From: an uncultured Candidatus Melainabacteria bacterium
GTDB lineage: Bacteria > Cyanobacteriota > Vampirovibrionia > Gastranaerophilales > Gastranaerophilaceae
DNA: 47,472 nucleotides
NCBI GenBank assembly: GCA_934699705.1
Contig: CAKUXD010000013.1
Coordinates: forward strand, 1-47,472
Direction of reading: 5' to 3'
In this document: one piece after another, positions 40,381 to 47,472 of the stretch
Numbering within the stretch: position 1 is the first letter of the stretch
Layout: each line of letters begins with the position of its first letter
The notes under the pieces: model-generated
The model's database searches: none
The model's input: the letters and a program-made list of their open reading frames with translations, nothing else
What the model was told of the DNA's origin: nothing
Translations under genes and position numbers: made by a program

Positions 40381-41112
40381 TTATTTAATTGCAAAAGTTA
40401 CGTTAGAAACAGCTGTTACTTTCTTTTCAATAGAAGATAAGTCATTGTAACCAGAGTCGCTTACGTCGTTTGAATCAACTGGTGTGATTTGGAATACGCC
40501 CATTCTAGCTGAACGAATTTTGCCAAGTCTGTTGTGGTTTGATTTCAACATTGATTTTGCTCTGTTTTTTGCGTCAGTTGTTGCTTGCTCTAACAATTTA
40601 ACCTTCAAGTCTGCTAGTTTTGAATAATGATATTGAGGTTGGTCATAGCTTGAAACATTTATGCCTTGTTCAACAAGTTCTTGGAATGAAGTAGATAATT
40701 CTTTAATTTTTTCGACATCTTTTGTTGAAATTTTAATTGGTTGTTCGTAATTATAAAATTCAACCACGTTAGTTGTATAGCCTGTTTGTGGGTTGTTTCT
40801 GTATGATTCATAAGAGGTTGCTAATTTAACTTCAATTTGGTCTTCTGTAAATCCTTTTGAAATTAAATATTTTTTTACAACAGGAATTTGTTCTTTAACA
40901 TTTTTATATGCCAGAGCTTTAGTATTTGCGCGAGATTTGATTGTTAATGTCCAGTTTGCAGAATCAGATTTTACAACCTCGTATGCCGAACCTGTTACAG
41001 AAATATTATCTTTTGATAAATTATCTGTTGCGATAAGTGTGCCCAAAATTACGCCAAGTGCAATAAATGCACCAAGAATAGCAATTTGAAAATCTTTTAA
41101 TTTTTCGTACAT
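40381..41112 (-). CDS. SIMPL-domain (DUF541) protein
   Basis: This 243-residue protein has an N-terminal membrane segment (about 10-29) and a SIMPL domain: ISVTGSAYEVVKSDSANWTL, then the TEDQIEV segment, VSSYDQPQYHYSKLADLKVK, LLEQATTDAKNRAKSML and GKIRSARMGVFQI. SIMPL proteins are periplasmic or envelope proteins; some are linked to oxidative stress or signalling, but no general activity is established. The ribosome-binding site is GAAGGAGA. It lies 20 bases after the 65-residue gene and ends before a strong terminator. Confidence 0.85.
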   Translation of the reverse strand: MYEKLKDFQIAILGAFIALGVILGTLIATDNLSKDNISVTGSAYEVVKSDSANWTLTIKSRANTKALAYKNVKEQIPVVKKYLISKGFTEDQIEVKLATSYESYRNNPQTGYTTNVVEFYNYEQPIKISTKDVEKIKELSTSFQELVEQGINVSSYDQPQYHYSKLADLKVKLLEQATTDAKNRAKSMLKSNHNRLGKIRSARMGVFQITPVDSNDVSDSGYNDLSSIEKKVTAVSNVTFAIK

Positions 41113-41132
41113 TTTTCTCTCCTTCTTTTTTA

Positions 41133-41330
41133 TTAACCACGTTCAACAACCATAGCGATTAATTCGCCATAATTATTTACATGCCCGTCTGTTTCTTTAA
41201 TTTCATAATAAATTGTTTCATCAGCTTCTTTAGCTTTTTTTGCAGCTTCCCTAGCTTGTTCAAGTTCTTGATATTCACCTTCTAAATCAGGTGCAAATGA
41301 TGTTTCTTTTTCTATAAATAATTGATACAT
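41133..41330 (-). CDS. 65-residue acidic protein
   Basis: This small gene is supported by an excellent ribosome-binding site (AAAGGAGG, 8 bases before the ATG) and by its place at the head of the SIMPL operon. The product has a short strand (YQLFIEKETSF), a Glu/Ala/Lys-rich helix (EYQELEQAREAAKKAKEA) and a final strand (YGELIAMVVERG), and could be a compact alpha/beta domain. There is no signal or membrane segment. Function unknown. Confidence 0.7.
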   Translation of the reverse strand: MYQLFIEKETSFAPDLEGEYQELEQAREAAKKAKEADETIYYEIKETDGHVNNYGELIAMVVERG

Positions 41331-41498
41331 ATTCTGTGCCTCCTTTACTTAAAGACATTATAATACGAAATTAGAATTTTTATAATAAAGTTTTGTTTAT
41401 AAAATAAAAATTTAATAAAAGTATAGAAAAATTTAGCACAAAATATAATCTATATTCAGATTATTTTTAAAAATATAGAAAATCTAACACAAAAAATG

Positions 41499-43253
41499 TT
41501 ATTTATTCAATTCTTGAGAGAGTTGTGCAATTGTTCTTGGGAAGAATTGTTGCAAGTAGTGAGAACGAATTGAGAATAAATCATCATTGTTATATGTGCT
41601 AAGAAGTGCATTAGACTCAGCGATTGCCTCTTGAATTCCGTCGCCTACATCAGAAGTTTTGATGAAATAATTGATGTGATCACGTTGTGCACTTGGAAAG
41701 GCTTTGTTAAATTGAGCTTTTTCTTTTTCAAAAATTTCATTTATTTTTTTGTTGTTAAAAATAGATTTTGTAAGAGTTTCTTTTTCTTTAACATCTACTT
41801 CGCCGTAATCCTTGGCATGTCCAAGTTCGTGAAGCATTACAAACAAGTTGTCGCCTGTTTTAATACGTTTGTTTACTGCGCCATAAGTTGAGTGTAAAAT
41901 ATCATCAATACCTTCAAGTTGTTTAGTATTTTTGCTTAAAGCAATCAGTTCTTCTCCTGGCATTTTTTTCATTACTGTAAGAATTTTTTCTTGATTGCCG
42001 TTAATGTAGTTTTCAAAATTGATAGTCGAAATTTTACCATTTTTCATATCTTTAACATTTATGGCTTTATCTTCAACAGTAATTTCATATTTTTGGTCAT
42101 TTTTTGAAGAAATAAATTTTTTATCATTAATAACTTCAAAGCTCAAAGAATTGTTTAATAATACTTTGCCGTTTTTATCTGTAATTTTGTAATCTGAAAT
42201 TCTGTTGCCTTGAGGGTCGTCTTCGTATAAATATTCAGTTTTTGTGCCGTCAAGGGAAGTCATATTTTTCTTGACAGTTGTAATCCCTGTTTTTTTATCG
42301 ACTGTTCCGGAAGAAAGGATTTTTTCAGAACCATCTGGCATAACGTGTTTAATGTTCAAAACGCCAGCTACATCTGATTGTGTAGCGTATTCTGTGCGAA
42401 TTTTTTTACCATTTTTATCTTTTACGATACGAAGTTCGTTAATCAAAACTGGTTGAGGCAACTTTTTATTCATTTCAAGAGTTACTTTAGAAGTCGTATT
42501 GTTTCTATAATCTACGCTTTTTTTAATTTGGTATTGTTTACCATTTTTAGTAATATTTTGAGTTTCGTCAATTGCAGTTCTATTTAAATCTTTGTCTAAA
42601 AGTTCAACTTTTTTACCGTTCATAAGTGTCGCAGTTACTGCAAAAGCGCTGTTGTCGTATTCATCTGTGTCAAGTTTTAAGTCAAGCATGCCAGTCGGGC
42701 ATGTTGCCTTCATTTCATTAACTTTTTGAACAGCTTTTTCAGTATTTTTAAGTTTGTCATTTTGTGATAGTTTAATTAAATTATCAATGCCTAAACTAGC
42801 GCCAGAAAGAGCTTTGAATTTTTCTAATTGATTGCCATTAAGTGAATTTGCTATATTTTTCAATTCTAATGGGGTGAATTTTGGTGAGTTATTTTCTTTA
42901 ATTTGAGAAATTTCTGCAATATTTTTTAAATCGTTTGTGTCTTTTTTTAAGAAATCACAGGCAATTGAGCTAATAACTTTAGGATTTTGAATCAAAGTTC
43001 TAAATGGCTCCCATTTTTCAGGAGTTTTTGTTAATTCACCTTTTATAAACTCTAATTTTTCGTCATTAAATTTAGGTTTATCTGTTAAACCTTTCAAGTT
43101 CTTTAATTCAGCCATTGCGTTATCAAGGTTGAATTGAGGAGTTGTTTTTTCAAAAGTATCTGGTTTCTGAGCAGGCAAAAATGATTTGGCTTGTGTTTTC
43201 TTTGCGCCAATGCTATTAACAGACGATAAATTGTTTATTTGCGAAATTGCCAT
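41499..43253 (-). CDS. HELGH zinc metalloprotease-like protein 2
   Basis: This 584-residue paralogue of the protein at 20168 carries HELGHAKD (about 475-482) and, further on, IQEAIAESNALLSTYNNDD, the probable third-ligand helix, then SHYLQQFFPRTIAQL. The shared central block (PQGNRISDYKITDKNGKV) is almost identical in both. The N-terminal 190 residues are helical and differ from copy 1. There is no signal peptide. The ATG at 43253 is preferred to the TTG at 43262; neither has a ribosome-binding site. Substrate and localisation are unknown. Confidence 0.65.
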   Translation of the reverse strand: MAISQINNLSSVNSIGAKKTQAKSFLPAQKPDTFEKTTPQFNLDNAMAELKNLKGLTDKPKFNDEKLEFIKGELTKTPEKWEPFRTLIQNPKVISSIACDFLKKDTNDLKNIAEISQIKENNSPKFTPLELKNIANSLNGNQLEKFKALSGASLGIDNLIKLSQNDKLKNTEKAVQKVNEMKATCPTGMLDLKLDTDEYDNSAFAVTATLMNGKKVELLDKDLNRTAIDETQNITKNGKQYQIKKSVDYRNNTTSKVTLEMNKKLPQPVLINELRIVKDKNGKKIRTEYATQSDVAGVLNIKHVMPDGSEKILSSGTVDKKTGITTVKKNMTSLDGTKTEYLYEDDPQGNRISDYKITDKNGKVLLNNSLSFEVINDKKFISSKNDQKYEITVEDKAINVKDMKNGKISTINFENYINGNQEKILTVMKKMPGEELIALSKNTKQLEGIDDILHSTYGAVNKRIKTGDNLFVMLHELGHAKDYGEVDVKEKETLTKSIFNNKKINEIFEKEKAQFNKAFPSAQRDHINYFIKTSDVGDGIQEAIAESNALLSTYNNDDLFSIRSHYLQQFFPRTIAQLSQELNK

Positions 43254-43344
43254 GTGTACCAAAATAAATACTACATATATATAAAGTGTTTTTTATATAC
43301 TAAATTTACTTATATTTTGAAATAGTTACATGAATTAACATGAT

Positions 43345-46167
43345 TTATTTAATTTTTTTCAAGGAAGATAAGAAGTTTGCGGATTGAACATCTCCGTCAA
43401 ATTTTGTTAAAAATACTTGGGCATTTTCTTCACCTGTTTCGAGTTTTGGCAATTGAGAAAGTTCTACTGCGTAATAACTAGCATCTTCTTCAACTCCAAA
43501 TGGCGATTTTTTAGCAAGTGCGTTCAATGATAAACCTCTTAAAAATCCTAAAAAGCCCTTGTGTTTATTGCTAAACTTTGTATAAATTCTCAAAGACGAA
43601 TCCATATTTTCAAGATTAATTCTGCCGATAATAAATGAGCTTAATTGAGGTGAAGATGATTTAATCATCATTCTTTCAACGACATTATTTCTTATTTTTA
43701 AATTACCATTAATTTTATTGAAAGTACCTTCTGGCACGTTAACCAAATCCATAATTGTAGAAGGACTTACCATGGCGATTGGATTTCTAAAAATTGAAGC
43801 AACGTTTAAAATATAATGAACAAGTCCAAGTTTAGAAATTGTTCCGTCTTTTATTGCAAATTGAATTTTGCCATTGAGTTTCATATTTTCATCAGTATAA
43901 AATTCTAACAACGCACTTGCCTTACCTGAAATTTCTTTGTTTAAATTTAAAGTAGAAGTTGCAATTGCGTCAGAATCAACATCTTTAGCGCCTAAACGTA
44001 CGCTGTATTTTTGTTTTGCCATATCGCAGTAAACCTTTAATGTTGAAATTCCGTCTGCAAAGTCGAATTTGTTCGATTTAATCTCTAAAACACCTTCTTT
44101 AGTAAGAGTTAAATTTGCGTGTAAATTTCCGAAATTAATTAGTTTATATGAGCCTTTATTAACATTAAAATTGCAACTTTCAATTGCTACTAAATTAGGT
44201 TGAAAAACAATTGGTTCATCATTTTCGCTTTCTGTTTTTGTTGAAGTTTTTTCTTCAACTTCGAAATATTTTGTTGAAATATTACTTTTTGGTGCATTTT
44301 TTCTTAATTCAGCAAGACGTTTAGGGTCAATTTTTCTGTTTGGATCTCTTGGTGCAAAACTTTGTATAACTTTTTCCACATCAAGTTCTTCAAAGTTTAA
44401 ATTAATATTTTTAACAATAATCGGGAATAGAATTTCGTTTTTAATATCACCGTCAAAAGTATAATTTGTACGGCGAAAACGACCATTCGCAGTTAAATGA
44501 ATGGTATCTTTGTTTGTTGTAAGAGAACCTTTTTGAATTTTGAATTTTTGGCCGACAATTCTAACGCCGTTCATCTCCATATTTCCGTCTATGTGAGGTT
44601 TTTTACCGTCAATATATTTAAGTTTTCCGCTGATAGTACCATTTTTAAACACTCTTTGGCTGGCTAAAACATTGAAAAATTCACTTGGTAATGGCTCTGG
44701 AATATCAAATTCTAATTCCTTAATCGCACCTGTTATGGCATTTAAGTTTCCGCTTAAAGTAATCATAGGCTTTTTCGGCGCAACCTTATCCGCAATTTTT
44801 TCTGATATGTAATAATTCAAATGTTTTATATTAATATCATTACCTTTTAGAATTAGCTTTATGCCTAATGCGCGGTCGAATTTATTTGGACTTATTGACA
44901 TATTTTCGATTAAAATATCAGAACCAGATGGTACTTTTGCCCCACCTGCAACTTCAACCTTGCCTGAAATATCATATAAAACTCTTAATGCGAAAGGCGT
45001 TTTACCTTTTATCGTGATATTACAATTTGTGATTTTTGAAATATAATTTGCAAAATTATTTGTCGCATCGCCTGTAATTTCAAGCGTTGTATCTACTTTT
45101 TGAGTGTAATCTTTTACACTCCCTGACATTTCAATTTTATTTGCAAGTCTGTTATCGTAAAAACCTTTAAAACCTTTAATATCAATATTGTTGGAATCTA
45201 AAGTTAAATCTCCACTTGTAACCGTTACTGGCATGTTTGAAAGTGGAATAAGTTTAAAATTGATTTTCTTCGCATTAACAGTACCTTTTATACCTTTTTT
45301 ATTGAAATTAACATCAAACTTGATATTTCCGTTCAAATCTTTAAAGCAGGCTAAAACGTCGCTACCATTTGGAATTACAAGGTTTGAATTTAAAAATTGT
45401 TCAATACTTTTAATATCATAATTATCCGAGTGTATTCTTAAATCAAAGTTTTTTTCATTTGCGACCGAATTAACATAAACTTTTGAACGGTTTACATAAA
45501 ATTCAAAATTATCTACAATTAATTTTTTATCTTTAATATAAACTTTATCGAAATCCTTGAAAGCAAGACGTAATTTGTCGTTATTGTTATTTATTTCTGT
45601 AAAAATGGCAAAATGAATATGTTTTGGCTCTCTTTTTGAGCTTATTTCTAAATCCTTTGCTAAAAGTTTAATCGAAACTTTGTCGTTTGCTTTGTATAAA
45701 ATCATACATTTTTTTATGTACAACAAGGAATTTAGCCAATCTACTTTTATTTCAGACGGTTTTTGTTTTTTTTCTTGTTCTTTAAAAGTCAACATTTGTA
45801 AAGCATTTATATCGACATAAATTTCATCTGAACCGAGTTTTTTTAAAACAATTTTCTTTTGAAAAATTTTTGATAAGGAAAAATCGCAATCAAAATTTTT
45901 AATATCTAAAAGTGTTTCACCATTTTTAATCAAGGAAATTTTGTTTGTTTTGAAGGTTATGTTTGGTGAAATTCTCGTTTTCAAATAGGGATTTTCAACT
46001 ATTAATTCTGCTCCACAAATTTCTTTTACGCTATTTTGTACAAAATTCAAGAAATTAGGGTTTGAAACAATATTTGGAATTAGCCATAAGTATAAAAACG
46101 AGAAAAAGGCTAATAAGCAAATTAGCGTTGTTGAAAAAATCAAAGTTATTTTTAGATTTTTTGACAT
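43345..46167 (-). CDS. AsmA/YhdP-like envelope protein
   Basis: This 940-residue protein has one N-terminal membrane segment (about 7-31) and then a very long beta-rich extracytoplasmic part. The beginning (ELIVENPYLKTRISPNITF, LLDIKNFDCDFSLSKIF) and the end (GTISKLGLVHYILNVASIFR, NVPEGTFNKINGNLKIRNNV) follow the AsmA-like/YhdP pattern, including the conserved C-terminal AsmA2 block. These proteins bridge inner and outer membranes and are implicated in phospholipid transport, so its presence argues for an outer membrane. It is divergent from the WG-repeat gene; GATAAT lies 4 bases before the ATG and no ribosome-binding site is seen. Confidence 0.78.
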   Translation of the reverse strand: MSKNLKITLIFSTTLICLLAFFSFLYLWLIPNIVSNPNFLNFVQNSVKEICGAELIVENPYLKTRISPNITFKTNKISLIKNGETLLDIKNFDCDFSLSKIFQKKIVLKKLGSDEIYVDINALQMLTFKEQEKKQKPSEIKVDWLNSLLYIKKCMILYKANDKVSIKLLAKDLEISSKREPKHIHFAIFTEINNNNDKLRLAFKDFDKVYIKDKKLIVDNFEFYVNRSKVYVNSVANEKNFDLRIHSDNYDIKSIEQFLNSNLVIPNGSDVLACFKDLNGNIKFDVNFNKKGIKGTVNAKKINFKLIPLSNMPVTVTSGDLTLDSNNIDIKGFKGFYDNRLANKIEMSGSVKDYTQKVDTTLEITGDATNNFANYISKITNCNITIKGKTPFALRVLYDISGKVEVAGGAKVPSGSDILIENMSISPNKFDRALGIKLILKGNDINIKHLNYYISEKIADKVAPKKPMITLSGNLNAITGAIKELEFDIPEPLPSEFFNVLASQRVFKNGTISGKLKYIDGKKPHIDGNMEMNGVRIVGQKFKIQKGSLTTNKDTIHLTANGRFRRTNYTFDGDIKNEILFPIIVKNINLNFEELDVEKVIQSFAPRDPNRKIDPKRLAELRKNAPKSNISTKYFEVEEKTSTKTESENDEPIVFQPNLVAIESCNFNVNKGSYKLINFGNLHANLTLTKEGVLEIKSNKFDFADGISTLKVYCDMAKQKYSVRLGAKDVDSDAIATSTLNLNKEISGKASALLEFYTDENMKLNGKIQFAIKDGTISKLGLVHYILNVASIFRNPIAMVSPSTIMDLVNVPEGTFNKINGNLKIRNNVVERMMIKSSSPQLSSFIIGRINLENMDSSLRIYTKFSNKHKGFLGFLRGLSLNALAKKSPFGVEEDASYYAVELSQLPKLETGEENAQVFLTKFDGDVQSANFLSSLKKIK

Positions 46168-46228
46168 AAAAAATTATCCCTAATATCTACTTGAAAATTA
46201 TAACATATTTTAGGATAATATACGATAT

Positions 46229-47125
46229 ATGAAAAGAATATTAATTATATTTTTATTAATAATAACTGCCCAATCGGTTGTATTTGCACAAGAACAAGTT
46301 TATACAACAGATAATTTAACTGTTTATGAATTAAATAAAAAATACGGCTTAAAGGATAAAGACGGAAAAACTATTGTTTATGCACAGTATAAAAAATTAA
46401 TTCGTTTAAATAAAAACGCTTGGATTGTGCAGAAAAGAAATAAATTCGGGTTAATTGATTGTCATGGTAATTATTTGGTTCAGCCGAAATACACACATGT
46501 TGAAAGAATTTTTGACAAATTTGTTAAACTTGGAAACGACAAAGATTACGGGTTATACGACCAATATGGCAACGTAATTATTCCGCATGAGTTTTCGTCA
46601 ATTGAACCACTTTTTGGCAGAAGATTTTTAACTTGTAAAAATTATAAATACGGTATTTATAGTCAAAGTGGTAAAAAACTTTTAGATAACGAGTTTGAAT
46701 ATATTTATATGCCAACTCCTAAAACTATGAGAATTAAATTTAATGGCAATTGGTATGAAATTGAAAGTATAACTCAAGAAGAAGCACTTCTTTTACCTGA
46801 AGATATTATAAAAGTTAAACTTGACGGTCAAGATTTTAAAGTTACAAATATTTTTCTAAATACAGGTGTTGGTGCGAGTTATTCTGTTGTAACTGCAACA
46901 GATTATCTGTTAAAATCTTTAGCAACAATTTCAACTGCTTATGAAGATTCAATTGATGAATTAATGCTTTCTCAAGGTGCAGAAACTGTTTCTATTTTTA
47001 TAAAATTAAGCTGGATACCAAAATTTCCATTTATTTATGCAAAAAAATATTATAATAATTTGCTTGCGCCAAACAAAGGTCCACTTGCAGATGTAAGAAA
47101 TGAGCTTAAAGAACAATTAAAATAA
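46229..47125 (+). CDS. secreted WG-repeat protein
   Basis: This 298-residue protein has a signal peptide (about 1-20, ending VVFAQ) and four WG-type repeats (about 38-165): KYGLKDKDGKTIVYAQYKKL, KFGLIDCHGNYLVQPKY, DYGLYDQYGNVIIPHEF and KYGIYSQSGKKLLDNEF. The remaining 130 residues are helical with no recognisable motif. WG-repeat proteins are widespread in envelopes, and their role is mostly unknown. GATAAT lies 9 bases before the ATG and no ribosome-binding site is seen. Confidence 0.78.
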   Translation: MKRILIIFLLIITAQSVVFAQEQVYTTDNLTVYELNKKYGLKDKDGKTIVYAQYKKLIRLNKNAWIVQKRNKFGLIDCHGNYLVQPKYTHVERIFDKFVKLGNDKDYGLYDQYGNVIIPHEFSSIEPLFGRRFLTCKNYKYGIYSQSGKKLLDNEFEYIYMPTPKTMRIKFNGNWYEIESITQEEALLLPEDIIKVKLDGQDFKVTNIFLNTGVGASYSVVTATDYLLKSLATISTAYEDSIDELMLSQGAETVSIFIKLSWIPKFPFIYAKKYYNNLLAPNKGPLADVRNELKEQLK

Positions 47126-47200
47126 TTTTATTGTATTGAACTAGGAAATGGGATTGAAAATTTTTCAAAAATAGTTTATACTGATAAAAATAAGGAGAAA

Positions 47201-47224
47201 ATGCTTGAAAAAGAATTATTGTGA
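47201..47224 (+). pseudogene. possible truncated gene start before the repeat
   Basis: TAAGGAG is followed by an ATG at 47201 opening only seven codons before TGA (M-L-E-K-E-L-L). The stop lies inside a GTGAATTGTC repeat segment. It could be the remaining 5' end of a gene interrupted by the repeat, a leader peptide, or chance. Confidence 0.3.
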
Positions 47225-47472
47225 ATTGTCGCTTGTGAATAGTGAATTGACAACTAATAAACAAGCAAATGATAATAAAGTCGACTCACCACTGTCTTGG
47301 ATTATTGCTTCACTCGGACAAGTTGCTCATTTCACTAGCGTTGTCATTCGCAATGATAATAAAGTCGACTCACCACTGTCTTGGATTATTGCTTTACTCG
47401 GACAAGTTGCTCATTTCACTAGCGTTGTCATTCGCAATGTCCTCGCTACTTCGGGCTGGGTTCGCTCTGCTC
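47219..47472. repeat. 84-bp tandem repeat in the dispersed repeat family
   Basis: Two units of 84 bases (47268-47351 and 47352-47435) are nearly identical; the clearest difference is one base (CTTCACTCGG against CTTTACTCGG). Each holds GTCGACTCACCACTGTCTTG, related in reverse complement to 20019-20037. A third start (CAATG) is followed by GGGTTCGCTCTGCTC, similar in reverse complement to the GAGCGAAGCGAGCGAACCC area at 19919. The array may continue past the window. Confidence 0.75.

Noticed and set aside
47268..47435. Tandem repeat considered as a CRISPR array
   Set aside because: The 84-base units are directly adjacent with no unique spacers and no cas genes are present; it is a plain tandem duplication.
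1..47472. tRNA, rRNA, tmRNA or SRP RNA genes
   Set aside because: I looked for T-loop motifs and other conserved strings and found none that fold convincingly; a covariance-model scan could still find a divergent one.

Overview
The window is about 47 kb of AT-rich bacterial chromosome, densely packed on both strands with mostly housekeeping genes. It has no rRNA, tRNA, transposase or CRISPR that I can see. The envelope looks Gram-negative: an AsmA/YhdP-like protein, a family 9 glycosyltransferase and a Wzx-type flippase. The base composition, cyanobacterial-style YvcK (two membrane segments before the core) and CtpA, a FliA/WhiG-type sigma factor and the gene content would fit a gut-associated non-photosynthetic cyanobacterial relative (Melainabacteria/Gastranaerophilales). 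That assignment is inference; no marker gene here settles it.

Layout. 1-3.6 kb: a 5'-nucleotidase-like phosphoesterase, a small secreted protein and a phytase-like esterase. 3.6-4.5 kb: the first copy of a duplicated cassette (hairpin, conserved leader with pentamer repeats, small Gly-Lys-linker protein, terminator). 4.5-9.3 kb: a sigma-28-type factor, recF followed by three small tandem membrane-protein genes, a LuxR-type HTH protein and a sugar aminotransferase. 9.4-10.96 kb: an Asn-rich protein and the second cassette copy. 11-15.2 kb: mnmE, then the riboflavin genes ribE and ribBA and a GNAT protein. 15.3-19.8 kb: a FliK-like protein, a cyclase-like membrane protein, yvcK and an orphan pxpA. 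20.2-23.9 kb: a HELGH metalloprotease, mnmA, and a pair of related proteins, one of 39 residues. 24-28.5 kb: ctpA-recJ, a 49-codon ORF and a non-coding stretch with several hairpins and terminators. 28.5-34.3 kb: an unknown anchored protein, a flippase and valS. 34.4-38.6 kb: a defence-type island (DUF3800 protein, XRE repressor, BcgI-like type IIB restriction-modification pair). 38.6-47.1 kb: a membrane nuclease-like protein, TPR-GT9, a SIMPL protein, a second HELGH metalloprotease, the AsmA-like protein and a WG-repeat protein. The window ends in an 84-bp tandem repeat belonging to a dispersed intergenic repeat family.

How genes group. Likely operons, judged from spacing, are recF plus three membrane genes, ribE-ribBA-GNAT, yvcK plus the cyclase-like gene, the 39-aa gene plus the 301-aa gene plus mnmA, ctpA-recJ, valS-flippase, the restriction-modification pair, GT9 plus the nuclease-like gene, and the 65-aa gene plus SIMPL. 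Several genes (recF, mnmE, ribE, the GT9 gene) have a -10 box exactly six bases before the ATG and no ribosome-binding site, suggesting leaderless mRNAs.

The most unusual material is (1) the duplicated cassette at 3.8-4.5 kb and 10.1-10.96 kb, whose leader and terminator are better conserved than the middle of its protein; (2) the pair of large HELGH proteins without signal peptides; and (3) the tandem membrane-protein array that carries a copied piece of the recF 3' end. No homology search was possible; functions rest on motifs read by eye.
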